Source: Geodermatophilus sp. YIM 151500 (GTDB lineage: Bacteria; Actinomycetota; Actinomycetes; Mycobacteriales; Geodermatophilaceae). Taken from it: 39,611 nt of DNA. Made by a program: the position numbers and the translations under genes. The stretch lies in assembly GCF_025716945.1 (NCBI RefSeq), contig NZ_JAOVZT010000007.1:80357-119967 (forward strand), written 5' to 3'. How positions within the stretch are numbered: position 1 is the first letter of the stretch; each line of letters opens with the position of its first letter. A model generated the notes under the pieces. That model saw only the letters and a program-made list of their open reading frames with translations. It did not search any database and was not told the DNA's origin. Of this stretch, positions 22,971 to 31,302 are shown in pieces.

Positions 22971-24305
22971 GTGCCCGCTCGTCGCCTACCCGGCCCCGGT
23001 CTGCCGCGGCGGGTGGCGACGCTCTCGGTGCACACCAGCCCCCTCGACCAGCCGGGCGCCGGCGACGCGGGCGGCATGAACGTCTACATCGTCGAGGTGT
23101 CCCGCCGGCTCGCCGCGCGGGGCATCGCCGTCGACGTCTTCACCCGGGCCACCTCCAGCGACCTGCCGCCGGTCGTCGAGATGGTCCCGGGCGTCACCGT
23201 GCGGCACGTGAGCGCCGGCCCGTTCGAGGACCTCGGCAAGGAGGAGCTGCCCGCGCAGTTGTGCGCGTTCACCGCCGCCGTCCTCCGCGAAGAAGCGCAG
23301 CACGAGCCGGGCCACTACGACGTCGTGCACTCGCACTACTGGCTGTCCGGCCAGGTCGGCTGGCTGGCCCGCGACCGGTGGAGCGTGCCGCTCATCCACA
23401 CCGCGCACACCCTCGCCAAGGTGAAGAACGCCGCGCTGGCCGAGGGCGACCGGCCCGAGCCGCGGGCCCGGGTGATCGGCGAGCAGCAGGTGGTCGCGGA
23501 GGCTGACCGGCTCGTCGCCAACACCGAGGAGGAGGCCCGTCAGCTGCGCGTGCACTACGGCGCCGATCCGGAGCGGACCCTCGTCGTCCCGCCGGGGGTC
23601 GACCTCGACCGCTTCGCCCCCGGTGACCGCGCCGCCGCGCGCCGCGCCGTCGGCGTCGCCGACGACGCCGTCGTGCTGCTCTTCGTCGGCCGGATCCAGC
23701 CGCTGAAGGCGCCCGACGTGCTCCTGGACGCCGCCGCCCGGATGCTGGACGACGATCCGGGCCTGCGTGACCGGCTCCGGGTGCACGTCATCGGGGCGCC
23801 CAGCGGGACGGGCCTGGCCGCGCCGCGCCAGCTGGAGGACCGCGCCGCGGCACTCGGCATCGCCGACGTCGTCCGCTTCCTGCCGCCGCAGCCGCCCGAC
23901 CGGCTCACCGACCACTACCGCGCGGCCGACGTGACCGTCGTCCCCAGCCACAGCGAGTCCTTCGGCCTGGTCGCGCTGGAGGCGCAGGCCTGCCGCACCC
24001 CGGTCGTCGCGGCCGCCGTCGGCGGGCTGCGGACGGCGGTCCGCGACGGCGTCTCCGGCGTGCTGGTCGACGGCCACGACCCGGCCGGCTACGCAGCCGC
24101 GCTGCGCTCCGTGCTCGGCCGGCGCGAACTGCTCGCCGCCGGTGCCCGGCGGCACGCGGCGCGCTTCTCGTGGGACCGGACCGTCGACGCGCTCGTCGAG
24201 GCGTACGCGTCGGCGGGCAACGAGTTCGCGCGGGCCGCGCTGCGGCTGAGGCCCGGCCGGATCGGCCCGCTGCGGGCCGTGCCCGGCGCGCAGGTGGCCC
24301 GGTGA
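22971..24305 (+). CDS. mshA: D-inositol-3-phosphate glycosyltransferase MshA
   Basis: A 444-residue GT-B (GT4) enzyme that joins UDP-GlcNAc to inositol-3-phosphate, the first step of mycothiol synthesis. The N-terminal [12 protein letters not shown] with G-D-A-G-G-M-N matches MshA, and [13 protein letters not shown] is conserved. [11 protein letters not shown] and the E-x7-E motif in [10 protein letters not shown] bind the sugar nucleotide. GTG 22971 was chosen because GGGAGG lies 8 nt upstream; GTG 22926, 22836 or 23013 are alternatives. YbjN follows after 37 bp, as in M. tuberculosis. Confidence 0.93.
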   Translation: MPARRLPGPGLPRRVATLSVHTSPLDQPGAGDAGGMNVYIVEVSRRLAARGIAVDVFTRATSSDLPPVVEMVPGVTVRHVSAGPFEDLGKEELPAQLCAFTAAVLREEAQHEPGHYDVVHSHYWLSGQVGWLARDRWSVPLIHTAHTLAKVKNAALAEGDRPEPRARVIGEQQVVAEADRLVANTEEEARQLRVHYGADPERTLVVPPGVDLDRFAPGDRAAARRAVGVADDAVVLLFVGRIQPLKAPDVLLDAAARMLDDDPGLRDRLRVHVIGAPSGTGLAAPRQLEDRAAALGIADVVRFLPPQPPDRLTDHYRAADVTVVPSHSESFGLVALEAQACRTPVVAAAVGGLRTAVRDGVSGVLVDGHDPAGYAAALRSVLGRRELLAAGARRHAARFSWDRTVDALVEAYASAGNEFARAALRLRPGRIGPLRAVPGAQVAR

Positions 24306-24342
24306 CACGGACGGCGGTGCGACCCGGGAGGGAGGTGGCGCC

Positions 24343-24915
24343 ATGAGCGACGAGCGGCTCGTCGCCGACCTCGACGACGTGATCGAGGCGACGCTGCGCG
24401 ACAGCGAGTTGGCGCACGAGCACCCGGCGCCGGGTCGGTGGCTGGTCGACCTGCCGGGCACGCAGAAGCTCAAGACCGTGTGCGGCCTCATCGTCGGCGA
24501 GCACGCGCTGCGGGTGGAGGCGTTCGTCTGCCGGCAGCCCGACGAGAACCGCGAGCAGCTGTGGACCTACCTGCTGCAGCACAACGCCCGCATGTACGGC
24601 GTCGCCTACTCGATCGACAGCGTGGGCGACGTCTACCTGACCGGCCGCCTGCCGCACGCGGCGGTCACGCCCGAGGAACTCGACCGGGTGCTCGGCGCGG
24701 TGCTGTCCTACGCCGACGACCACTTCAACACGATGCTCGAGATCGGCTTCGGCAGCTCGATCCGCAAGGAGTGGGAGTGGCGGGTCAAGCGCGGGGAGTC
24801 GCTGCGCAACCTGGAGGCGTTCGCCGCCTTCGCCGACCCGTCGCGCCGGTCCGGCGCCGACCCGTCGCGCCGGTCCGGCGCCGATCCGGGGGGCGCCCCG
24901 GACGGCGACCGGTGA
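24343..24915 (+). CDS. YbjN domain protein
   Basis: A 190-residue protein of the YbjN (PF10722) family, resembling Rv0487. The core runs from about 15 to 150 with V-E-A-F-V-C-R-Q-P-D-E-N-R-E-Q-L-W-T-Y-L-L and L-T-G-R-L-P. YbjN proteins resemble type III secretion chaperones in fold; the role here is unknown. A good ribosome-binding site, GGGAGG, precedes ATG 24343. The C-terminus carries two identical eight-residue units DPSRRSGA encoded by an exact 24-nt tandem duplication. The last codon overlaps the MFS gene as GTGA. Confidence 0.85.
   Translation: MSDERLVADLDDVIEATLRDSELAHEHPAPGRWLVDLPGTQKLKTVCGLIVGEHALRVEAFVCRQPDENREQLWTYLLQHNARMYGVAYSIDSVGDVYLTGRLPHAAVTPEELDRVLGAVLSYADDHFNTMLEIGFGSSIRKEWEWRVKRGESLRNLEAFAAFADPSRRSGADPSRRSGADPGGAPDGDR
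24835..24882. repeat. Exact 24-nt tandem duplication inside the YbjN gene
   Basis: 24835-24858 and 24859-24882 are identical and in frame, adding one DPSRRSGA unit to the disordered C-terminus. It looks like a recent slippage event. Confidence 0.9.
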
Positions 24916-26543
24916 CGGCTCCCGGCCACCCCCTCCCGCCGGCCTCCGAGGAGGTCCGTCCCGGCTACGAGCGCCGGTGGTGGGTGCTGGCCACGATGAC
25001 GGTGTGCCTGCTCGTGGTGATCATGGGTAACACGATCCTCAACGTCGCGCTGCCCACGCTGCAGCGGGAACTGGGCGCCACCCACGGGGAGCTGCAGTGG
25101 GCCGTCGACGCCTACATCCTCGTCTTCGCGGGCCTGCTGTTCTCCTGGGGCGTCATCGGCGACCGCATCGGCCGCCGCCGCGTGCTGCTGATCGGGCTGG
25201 CGGTCTTCACCTCCGGCTCGGTGATGGCGGCCTTCTGCGACGGCCCCCTGCAGCTGATCGCCTGGCGCGCGGTCATGGGCGTCGGTGGGGCGGCGGTGCA
25301 GCCGGCCACTCTCGCGGTCATCACCAACGTCTTCCCGCCGGCCGAGCGCGGGCGGGCGATCGGCGTCTGGGCGGGGGCGGCGGGGCTGGCGGTCGCGGGC
25401 GGGCCGCTGGCCGGCGGCGCCGTGCTCGTGCACTTCTGGTGGGGCGCGGTGTTCCTGCTCGGCGTCCCGGTCGCCCTCCTCGCGATGGCCGGCACGCTGG
25501 CCGTCGTCCCGGAGTCCCGGGATCCCGATCCGGGGCGGCTCGACGTGCCCGGCGTCCTGCTCTCCATCGCCGCCCTCGCCGGCCTGGTGTACGGCATCAT
25601 CCGCGGCGGCTCCGGCGAGGGCTGGACCGCGCCCGGCGTGCTCGTCCCCCTGGTCGGCGGGCTGGCGCTGCTGGCGCTGTTCGTCTGGTCGCAGCGGCGG
25701 TCGCGCCATCCCGCCCTCGACGTGTCGCTGTTCCGCAACCCGGCGTTCTCCGCCGCGGCCGGCGCGCTCGGGCTGAACTTCTTCGCCCTGATGGGCGCCA
25801 CCTTCTACATCGTCTACTACCTGCAGGGCGTCCGCGGCTACAGCCCGCTGGAGAGCGGTGCCACGCTGATCCCGGTGGCGCTCGGCATGGCGGTGACGGC
25901 GCCGCAGAGCTCGAAGCTGGCCGGGCGTTACGGCGCGAAGGCCGTCTGCGGCACCGGCTTCCTGCTCATCGCCACGTCGTTCGCCGGCATGCAGTTGCTC
26001 GACCGCACCTCGCCGCTGTGGCTGCTGCTGGTCGTGCTCGCCGTGCAGGGCATCGGCATGGGCTCGGTGATGGCGCCGGCGACCGAATCGATCATGTCCG
26101 TCGTCCCGCGGGAGCGTGCCGGTGCCGGGGCCGCGGTGAACAACTCGGTGCGCCAGGTCGGCGGCGCGCTCGGCGTCGCCGTCCTGGGCTCGCTGCTGGC
26201 GTCGGCCTACGCCGCGCGCGTGGGTCCGCTCGTCGAGGCGCTCCCCCCGGGCGAGCGGGCGGAGGCCGGCCGCTCGATCGTCGCGACGCTCGAGGCGGTC
26301 CGCCGGGTGCGGGAGGGGGCGGACGGTGAGGCGGCCGGTGCGGCCGGTGCGATCATCGACCCCGCCCGCGATGCGTTCGTCGCGGCGATGCACGTGACCG
26401 CCGTCGGGACCGCGGCCGCCAGCCTGGTCGCCGCGATCGTCGTCGCCGTGTGGCTGCCCGGACGCCGCGACCGCCGGGTACGCCGGGGCCCCGCGGCGCG
26501 ACGGCACGCACGCCGGCAGGGTGTCGCCCACCCCTCGGGGTGA
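24912..26543 (+). CDS. DHA2-type MFS multidrug exporter
   Basis: A 543-residue transporter with about 14 predicted helices. Motif A is seen as W-G-V-I-G-D-R-I-G-R-R-R-V, motif C-like A-V-A-G-G-P-L-A-G-G lies in helix 5, and N-V-A-L-P-T-L-Q-R-E-L in helix 1 is typical of the EmrB/QacA (DHA2) group. It should export amphipathic compounds by proton antiport. The C-terminal 30 residues are strongly basic. It overlaps ybjN by 4 nt, so it is co-translated with a gene of the mshA group; in M. tuberculosis the matching position (Rv0488) holds a different membrane exporter. Confidence 0.9.
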   Translation: MTAPGHPLPPASEEVRPGYERRWWVLATMTVCLLVVIMGNTILNVALPTLQRELGATHGELQWAVDAYILVFAGLLFSWGVIGDRIGRRRVLLIGLAVFTSGSVMAAFCDGPLQLIAWRAVMGVGGAAVQPATLAVITNVFPPAERGRAIGVWAGAAGLAVAGGPLAGGAVLVHFWWGAVFLLGVPVALLAMAGTLAVVPESRDPDPGRLDVPGVLLSIAALAGLVYGIIRGGSGEGWTAPGVLVPLVGGLALLALFVWSQRRSRHPALDVSLFRNPAFSAAAGALGLNFFALMGATFYIVYYLQGVRGYSPLESGATLIPVALGMAVTAPQSSKLAGRYGAKAVCGTGFLLIATSFAGMQLLDRTSPLWLLLVVLAVQGIGMGSVMAPATESIMSVVPRERAGAGAAVNNSVRQVGGALGVAVLGSLLASAYAARVGPLVEALPPGERAEAGRSIVATLEAVRRVREGADGEAAGAAGAIIDPARDAFVAAMHVTAVGTAAASLVAAIVVAVWLPGRRDRRVRRGPAARRHARRQGVAHPSG

Positions 26544-26605
26544 CCCGGCGCCGCGGCCGCCGGGCCGCGGCCGTTCACCCGGCAGACGTGGGGCCCGGCG
26601 GCCGT

Positions 26606-26611
26606 TAGCGT
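26606..26611 (+). promoter_or_regulatory. Probable -10 of the small membrane protein gene
   Basis: TAGCGT lies 7 nt before GTG 26619. Confidence 0.5.
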
Positions 26612-26618
26612 GGCCGGG

Positions 26619-26915
26619 GTGCAGGACGGCGCGACGCAGGAACGGTTCCGGGCGCTCGTCGGGGTGGTCGCGGCCTCGGCCCTCGCCTACCCGCTGGTGC
26701 TGTGCGCGGTCCAGATCGGCCTCGCCCAGCTGCTGCGCGTCGACGTCGGCGCCGTCGTGCTCTGGCTGCTGGCAGCCGTCGCGTGCTCCGTCGCCCTGGT
26801 CGGCGCGGTGCGCTGGGGCGCGGCCCGCCGGGTGCGCAGCCCGTGGCTGCTGCTCGGCGTCCTCCCGCCGCTCGTCTACGAGCTCTGGCTGGTCTGGCCG
26901 CTGCTGACCGGATGA
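26619..26915 (+). CDS. Small three-helix membrane protein, unknown function
   Basis: A 98-residue protein with hydrophobic spans at about 12-34, 40-64 and 74-96. No family is recognised. The GTG at 26619 is set by the TAGCGT element; an in-frame ATP-rich alternative does not exist and the GTG-like codon at 26610 overlaps that element. It lies 45 bp before gpm on the same strand, and gpm has its own -10, so the two are independent units. Confidence 0.68.
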   Translation: MQDGATQERFRALVGVVAASALAYPLVLCAVQIGLAQLLRVDVGAVVLWLLAAVACSVALVGAVRWGAARRVRSPWLLLGVLPPLVYELWLVWPLLTG

Positions 26916-26947
26916 AACCCGACCGGGCCGACGGGCGCCGGGTCCGG

Positions 26948-26953
26948 CAGGAT
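26948..26953 (+). promoter_or_regulatory. Probable -10 of gpm
   Basis: CAGGAT lies 6 nt before GTG 26960. Confidence 0.45.
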
Positions 26954-26959
26954 GGCGGC

Positions 26960-27745
26960 GTGACCGCGTCCATCACGCCGACGTCCCAGCCGACCAGCCC
27001 CGGCACGCTGGTGCTGCTACGTCACGGCGAGAGCGAGTGGAACAAGGCGAACCTGTTCACCGGCTGGGTCGACGTCCCGTTGTCGGAGAAGGGGCGGGCC
27101 GAGGCGACCCGCGGCGGCGCGCTGCTCGCCGAGCAGGGGCTGCTGCCCGACGTCGTGCACACCTCGGTGCTCGTCCGGGCCATCTCCACCGCCGAGCTCG
27201 CGCTCGCCGAGGCCGGCCGGTCGTGGATCCCGGTGCGCCGCTCGTGGCGGCTCAACGAGCGCCACTACGGGGCGCTGCAGGGCAAGGACAAGGCGGCGAC
27301 CCTCGCCGAGTACGGCGAGGAACAGTTCATGGTCTGGCGCCGGTCCTACGACACGCCGCCGCCGCCGATCGAGCGGGGCAGCGAGTACGACCAGGACGAC
27401 GACCCGCGCTACGCCGCGCTGCCGCCGGAGGCCCGCCCGGCGACCGAGTGCCTCGCCGACGTCGTCGTCCGGATGCTGCCGTACTGGTACGACGCGATCG
27501 TGCCCGACCTGCGCACCGGCGCCACCGTGCTGGTCGCCGCGCACGGCAACAGCCTCCGGGCCCTGGTCAAGCACCTCGACGGCATGGGTGACGAGGAGGT
27601 CGTCGGGCTGAACATCCCGACCGGTGTCCCGCTGCGCTACGACCTGGACGCCGACCTCCGCCCGGTGAAGACCGGCGGCGAGTACCTCGACCCGGAGGCC
27701 GCCGCGGCCGCCATCGAAGCGGTGAAGAACCAGGGCCGGAAGTAG
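26960..27745 (+). CDS. gpmA: 2,3-bisphosphoglycerate-dependent phosphoglycerate mutase
   Basis: A 261-residue glycolytic enzyme interconverting 3- and 2-phosphoglycerate. The phosphohistidine is H22 in [10 protein letters not shown], the second catalytic histidine H195 is in [10 protein letters not shown], and [10 protein letters not shown] supplies the conserved Glu and substrate-binding residues. About 15 residues precede the core. GTG 26960 fits leaderless start rules. It is adjacent to the phoU/senX3/regX3 block as in M. tuberculosis, and converges on phoU with a large hairpin between them. Confidence 0.95.
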   Translation: MTASITPTSQPTSPGTLVLLRHGESEWNKANLFTGWVDVPLSEKGRAEATRGGALLAEQGLLPDVVHTSVLVRAISTAELALAEAGRSWIPVRRSWRLNERHYGALQGKDKAATLAEYGEEQFMVWRRSYDTPPPPIERGSEYDQDDDPRYAALPPEARPATECLADVVVRMLPYWYDAIVPDLRTGATVLVAAHGNSLRALVKHLDGMGDEEVVGLNIPTGVPLRYDLDADLRPVKTGGEYLDPEAAAAAIEAVKNQGRK

Positions 27746-27766
27746 GGCGCGACCGCCCGGTCAGCC

Positions 27767-27830
27767 CGGCTCCCGCGGTGCCGCACCCCGACCCGCGGGG
27801 GGCGGCGTGCGGGGGGCACCGCGAGAGCCG
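27767..27830. terminator. Large bidirectional hairpin between gpm and phoU
   Basis: CGGCTC (27767-27772) and CGCGGTGCC (27774-27782) pair with GGCACCGCG (27815-27823) and GAGCCG (27825-27830), with one C-A mismatch between the two helices. The 32-nt interior can form further pairs (CCGCAC with GTGCGG). Confidence 0.65.
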
Positions 27831-27861
27831 ACGTGCCCGACCGTCGACGACCCCGCGCTGC

Positions 27862-28524
27862 TCAGCCCGCGGTCGGCTGGTGGGCGTGGCGCTCGCCGGT
27901 GACGAGGTAGGCGACCCGCCGCGCCACGCTCACCGCGTGGTCGGCGAACCGCTCGTAGAACCGGCCGAGCAGCGTGATGTCGATGGCCGTCTCGATGCCG
28001 TGCTCCCAGTCGTCGGAGAGCAGCTGGCGGAACAGGCCGCGGTGCAGCCGGTCCATCGCGTCGTCGTCGGTCTCCAGCTCGGCGGCGGCCTGCAGGTCGT
28101 GCTTCGCGATGACCGTGGCGGCCTTGCTGATGAGCATCTCGGCGATGTGGCCGGCCTCGAGGAAGGCCGGGCGCACGTCCTGCGGGATGGCCGACTCGGG
28201 GAAGCGCATCCGGGCGATCTTCGCGATGTGCTCGGCGAGGTCGCCCATCCGCTCCAGGTCGCTCACGATGCGCATGGTGGTCGTGATGAGGCGGAGGTCC
28301 CCGGCGACCGGCTGCTGCCGGGCGAGCAGGGTGAAGCAGCGCTGGTCGATGCTCTCCCGGGCCGCGTCGATCTGCTCGTCGCCGGCGATGACCAGGTCGG
28401 CCAGGGCGACGTCGGCGTCGAGCAGCGCGGTGGTCGCGGTGCTCATCGCCGAGCCGACCGAGTTGGCCATCTCGACCAGGCAGTTGTTGATGTCGTCGAG
28501 TTCCTCGCGGTAGCTGTCGCGCAT
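27862..28524 (-). CDS. phoU: Phosphate signalling regulator PhoU
   Basis: A 220-residue all-helical protein made of two repeated three-helix PhoU domains. Family-typical metal-binding motifs are D-L-E-R-M-G-D-L-A-E-H-I in the first repeat and R-F-Y-E-R-F-A-D-H-A-V in the second. PhoU links the Pst phosphate transporter to the sensor kinase SenX3 (PhoR), shutting off signalling when phosphate is plentiful. GAGGAGGAC lies just before ATG 28524, so unlike its neighbours this mRNA has a leader. It is divergent from senX3-regX3, and the 219-bp gap contains PHO-box-like repeats. Confidence 0.93.
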   Translation of the reverse strand: MRDSYREELDDINNCLVEMANSVGSAMSTATTALLDADVALADLVIAGDEQIDAARESIDQRCFTLLARQQPVAGDLRLITTTMRIVSDLERMGDLAEHIAKIARMRFPESAIPQDVRPAFLEAGHIAEMLISKAATVIAKHDLQAAAELETDDDAMDRLHRGLFRQLLSDDWEHGIETAIDITLLGRFYERFADHAVSVARRVAYLVTGERHAHQPTAG

Positions 28525-28604
28525 CGCCGTCCTCCTCGTCCTCGACCGCTCTGCGGCCCTGAGGTGACGGTGCCCACGACCGGGCCCCGCCACGCCTGCG
28601 GCCG

Positions 28605-28610
28605 AGCCTA
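28605..28610 (-). promoter_or_regulatory. Candidate -10 of phoU
   Basis: TAGGCT on the minus strand, 80 nt upstream of the phoU ATG, with the PHO-box array directly behind it. Confidence 0.4.
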
Positions 28611-28641
28611 GGCCGATCCGCGCGGCTCGCGGGCGGGTCCG

Positions 28642-28693
28642 GGTGAACGCACCGGTCCCCGGAGGTGAACAGTGCTGCCGGACGGGGGTGAAC
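28642..28693. promoter_or_regulatory. PHO-box-like array (three GGTGAAC repeats)
   Basis: GGTGAAC occurs at 28642-28648, 28664-28670 and 28687-28693, spaced 22 and 23 nt, about two helical turns. The reverse complement GTTCACC is the core of actinobacterial PhoP PHO boxes, which are built from 11-nt units. The array lies between the phoU and senX3 promoters and suggests autoregulation by RegX3. Confidence 0.65.
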
Positions 28694-28731
28694 CGCCCCT
28701 CGGACGGCCCCGACGGCCCGCGTTGTCGATC

Positions 28732-28737
28732 TAGCAT
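28732..28737 (+). promoter_or_regulatory. Probable -10 of senX3-regX3
   Basis: TAGCAT lies 6 nt before GTG 28744, leaderless type; the nearest PHO-box repeat ends 38 nt upstream of it. Confidence 0.55.
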
Positions 28738-28743
28738 CGGGTC

Positions 28744-29973
28744 GTGAGTCCGCTGGTGGCCCTCCTCCTCGGGGCCGTCCTGGGGGCGGTGCTGGGCGCC
28801 GCCCTCGTGCTGCGCGCCCGGCGGTTGGGCACGGGCGCCGCCGGTGACCGGACCCGCGCCTCCGCCGAGGAGGGGACGCTGCCCGACCGGGCCGTCGTGC
28901 AGCGGCTGCTGGACGCCATCGACCCGGCCGTCCTGCTCGTCGCCGCCGACGACTCCGTGCTGCTGGCCAACGCATCGGCGCGGCGGCTGGGGATCGTGCG
29001 CCGGACCCGGTTGCAGGTGCCCGAGCTGCTGGACCTGGTCCACGACGTCGCCGCCGGCAGCGACCGCCGGGGAGAGGTGCGCCTCCCCGGCGAGCTGGCC
29101 GGCTCCGATCCGCGGCTGGTCGGTGTGCGCGGTGTCCGGTTGGGTGGCGACGGGTTCGACGGGCGGCTCGGTGACGACGGCTCCGCGCCCGTGGTGCTGG
29201 TGCTGCAGGACCTCACCGAGGCCCGGCGGGTCGAGGCCGTGCGTCGGGACTTCGTGGCGAACGTCAGCCACGAGCTGAAGACGCCGGTCGGCGCGCTGGC
29301 GCTGCTTGCCGAGGCCATCCTCGGTGCCGCCGACGACCCGGAGACGGTGCAGCGGTTCGCCAGCCGGATGGCCCACGAGGCCGACCGGCTGGGCCGGCTG
29401 GTGCGCGAGCTCATCGACCTCTCCCGACTGCAGGGCGGCGAGCCGATGCCGACCCTCGAGCCGGTCGACGTCGACACCGTGCTGGCCGAGGCCGTCGACC
29501 GGACGCGCATGGCCGCGGCGGCCAAGCAGATCGAGATCGCCGTCGGCGGGGTGCCGGGGCTCGTGGTGCGCGGCGTCGAATCACAGCTGATCACGGCCGT
29601 GACCAACCTGCTCGGCAATGCGGTGACCTACAGCCCGCAAGGCACGCGGATCGCGGTGGCCGCCCGGGCCCGGGCCGGCTCGGCCGAGATCGTGGTCACC
29701 GACAGCGGGATCGGGATCCCGCGCGAGGACCGCAACCGGATCTTCGAGCGCTTCTACCGCGTCGACCAGTCCCGGGCGAGCACCACCGGCGGGACCGGTC
29801 TGGGCCTGGCCATCGTCAAGCACGTGGCCAGCAACCACGGCGGCTCGGTGTCGGTGTGGAGCGAGGAAGGGCTCGGCTCGACGTTCACGCTGCGCATCCC
29901 GCTGGCGGCCGGAGCCGGGCGGGCTGGACGGACGGACGGCAGGGAGCCGGCCGTGGGGAGAGGACGGGCATGA
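28744..29973 (+). CDS. senX3: Sensor histidine kinase SenX3
   Basis: A 409-residue sensor kinase. Residues 4-23 form an N-terminal membrane anchor, residues about 50-155 a PAS-like domain, and the phosphoacceptor is H176 in F-V-A-N-V-S-H-E-L-K-T-P. The ATPase domain shows the N box (N-L-L-G-N-A), the G1 box D-S-G-I-G-I, F-E-R-F-Y-R and G-T-G-L-G-L-A-I-V. With RegX3 it controls the phosphate starvation response; the signal reaches it through PhoU and the Pst transporter. The C-terminal 20 residues are a disordered basic tail. The stop overlaps regX3 as ATGA. Confidence 0.94.
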   Translation: MSPLVALLLGAVLGAVLGAALVLRARRLGTGAAGDRTRASAEEGTLPDRAVVQRLLDAIDPAVLLVAADDSVLLANASARRLGIVRRTRLQVPELLDLVHDVAAGSDRRGEVRLPGELAGSDPRLVGVRGVRLGGDGFDGRLGDDGSAPVVLVLQDLTEARRVEAVRRDFVANVSHELKTPVGALALLAEAILGAADDPETVQRFASRMAHEADRLGRLVRELIDLSRLQGGEPMPTLEPVDVDTVLAEAVDRTRMAAAAKQIEIAVGGVPGLVVRGVESQLITAVTNLLGNAVTYSPQGTRIAVAARARAGSAEIVVTDSGIGIPREDRNRIFERFYRVDQSRASTTGGTGLGLAIVKHVASNHGGSVSVWSEEGLGSTFTLRIPLAAGAGRAGRTDGREPAVGRGRA

Positions 29974-30650
29974 CCCGAGTGCTGGTGGTGGAGGACGAGG
30001 AGTCGTTCTCCGACGCGCTGTCGTACATGTTGCGGCGCGAGGGCTACGACGCCGTGGTGGCCGCGAACGGTCACGACGCGCTGGCCGAGTTCGACCGCGG
30101 GGGGGCCGACGTCGTCCTGCTGGACCTCATGCTGCCCGGCCTGCCGGGCACCGAGGTCTGCCGGGCGCTGCGCGCGCGCAGCAACGTGCCGATCATCATG
30201 CTCACCGCGAAGGACGCCGAGATCGACAAGGTCGTGGGCCTGGAACTGGGGGCCGACGACTACGTCACCAAGCCGTACTCGGCGCGCGAGCTCGTCGCGC
30301 GGATCCGCGCCGTGCTGCGTCGCCGCACGGACGCCGAGCCGGCCGGCGACGCGGTGCTCGAGGCCGGCCCGGTGCGGATGGACGTCGAACGGCACGTGGT
30401 CGCGGTGGACGGCGAGCCGGTGCCCCTCCCGCTCAAGGAGTTCGACCTGCTGGAGCTGCTCCTCCGCAACGCGGGCCGCGTGCTGACCCGCGGCCAGCTG
30501 ATCGACCGGGTGTGGGGCTCGGACTACGTCGGCGACACCAAGACCCTCGACGTCCACGTCAAGCGGCTGCGGGCCAAGATCGAGCCCGACCCGGCGAATC
30601 CCAAGTACCTGCTCACCGTGCGCGGCCTGGGCTACAAGCTCGAAGCCTGA
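29970..30650 (+). CDS. regX3: OmpR/PhoB family response regulator RegX3
   Basis: A 226-residue two-domain regulator. The receiver has E8/D9, the phosphorylation site D52 in V-L-L-D-L-M-L-P and K101 in D-D-Y-V-T-K-P. The C-terminal winged helix includes L-K-E-F-D-L-L-E-L-L-L-R-N-A-G-R-V and V-H-V-K-R-L-R-A-K-I. It should bind the PHO-box-like repeats upstream of senX3 and activate phosphate scavenging genes. ATG 29970 overlaps the senX3 stop, so the pair is translated in a fixed ratio. An 8-bp hairpin follows the stop. Confidence 0.94.
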   Translation: MTRVLVVEDEESFSDALSYMLRREGYDAVVAANGHDALAEFDRGGADVVLLDLMLPGLPGTEVCRALRARSNVPIIMLTAKDAEIDKVVGLELGADDYVTKPYSARELVARIRAVLRRRTDAEPAGDAVLEAGPVRMDVERHVVAVDGEPVPLPLKEFDLLELLLRNAGRVLTRGQLIDRVWGSDYVGDTKTLDVHVKRLRAKIEPDPANPKYLLTVRGLGYKLEA

Positions 30651-30655
30651 ACGCG

Positions 30656-30676
30656 GCTCCGCCGGCGAGGCGGAGC
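30656..30676. terminator. Terminator hairpin after regX3
   Basis: GCTCCGCC and GGCGGAGC form a perfect 8-bp stem with a 5-nt loop starting 6 nt after the regX3 stop. Confidence 0.6.
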
Positions 30677-30773
30677 GGCCGCCGCGAGGGGGTGGAGCGG
30701 CTCCACCGCGCTCATCCTCCGGGCCCGGGCGGGCGGCCCCGGTCGGCGGATGGCTTCGCGACCCGCCGACCGG

Positions 30774-30989
30774 TCACCTGCCGGTCTCGTCCTTCAGTTC
30801 CTCGATGCGACGCGAGGCGTCGGCCTTGCTGAGGTCGTCGGGCACCTGCTCGCCGGCCTCGCGGGCCAGGGTCGACAGGTAGCTCTTCTGGGCACCGGTG
30901 GCCGGTTCGTCGCCGGTCACCCAGTCCGCCGGGTCCTTCTCGGCGGTCGGGTCGCCGGGCTGGCCGGTGCGGGCGGCGTCTTCGCTCAT
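30774..30989 (-). CDS. DUF3072 family small protein
   Basis: A 71-residue acidic, soluble protein. K-D-P-A-D-W-V-T-G-D-E-P-A-T-G-A-Q-K-S-Y-L is the DUF3072 hallmark, followed by a helix with L-S-K-A-D-A-S-R-R-I-E-E-L. The function is unknown. ATG 30989 lies 7 nt after TAGACT on the minus strand, so a leaderless mRNA is likely. Confidence 0.85.
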   Translation of the reverse strand: MSEDAARTGQPGDPTAEKDPADWVTGDEPATGAQKSYLSTLAREAGEQVPDDLSKADASRRIEELKDETGR

Positions 30990-30996
30990 GTGTTCG

Positions 30997-31002
30997 AGTC
31001 TA
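30997..31002 (-). promoter_or_regulatory. Probable -10 of the DUF3072 gene
   Basis: TAGACT on the minus strand, 7 nt before ATG 30989. Confidence 0.5.
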
Positions 31003-31221
31003 GGCCGGAACCAGCGTCCGCGCCTCCCGGGCCGGGGACGGCGCCGGCAGCTGCGGGGTCCGGCGCTCCTCCCAGCGACGTCCGGTCCGGTAGACGTGCG
31101 TGCGGCCGCAGGGGCACGCGACGGTCATGGCGATGTGCGTGGGGTGGTTGGCCACCGCGACCACGCGTCGGTCGGCGACCAGCTCGTCGGTCCGGGTGAC
31201 GGGGCAGGTGATCAGCAACAT
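31000..31221 (-). CDS. Small cysteine-containing protein, unknown
   Basis: A 73-residue protein with C-P-V near the start and C-P-C-G-R-T-H in the middle, a spacing that could bind zinc as a small ribbon, and a basic Pro-rich tail. No family is recognised. ATG 31221 is the likely start; a longer same-frame reading is antisense to the GlxA-like gene. It is divergent from that regulator, with the palindrome 31231-31254 in between. Its last codons overlap the -10 of the DUF3072 gene. Confidence 0.55.
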   Translation of the reverse strand: MLLITCPVTRTDELVADRRVVAVANHPTHIAMTVACPCGRTHVYRTGRRWEERRTPQLPAPSPAREARTLVPA

Positions 31222-31230
31222 GGGAAGAGC

Positions 31231-31254
31231 GTGCTCCCCGCTGCGGGGATGCAC
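31231..31254. promoter_or_regulatory. Candidate operator between the small protein and the GlxA-like regulator
   Basis: TCCCCGC-T-GCGGGGA is a perfect 7-bp inverted repeat (31235-31249) flanked by GTGC and GCAC. It lies in the 81-bp divergent gap and would suit control by the AraC-type regulator. Confidence 0.45.
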
Positions 31255-31290
31255 GAGTGGCGGGACCGACCACTTTCGCAAGTTTTCTGC

Positions 31291-31296
31291 CACACT
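31291..31296 (+). promoter_or_regulatory. Candidate -10 of the GlxA-like gene
   Basis: CACACT lies 6 nt before ATG 31303. The match to TANNNT is weaker than elsewhere. Confidence 0.35.
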
Positions 31297-31302
31297 GAGG
31301 TC

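Noticed and set aside
22672-23079. Possible 135-residue ORF before mshA
   Set aside because: Arg/Pro-rich translation, no family, and it overlaps the mshA N-terminus out of frame.
28744-28815. SenX3 with a missing second membrane helix as an anomaly
   Set aside because: The N-terminal layout is close to that of M. tuberculosis SenX3 and all kinase boxes are present.
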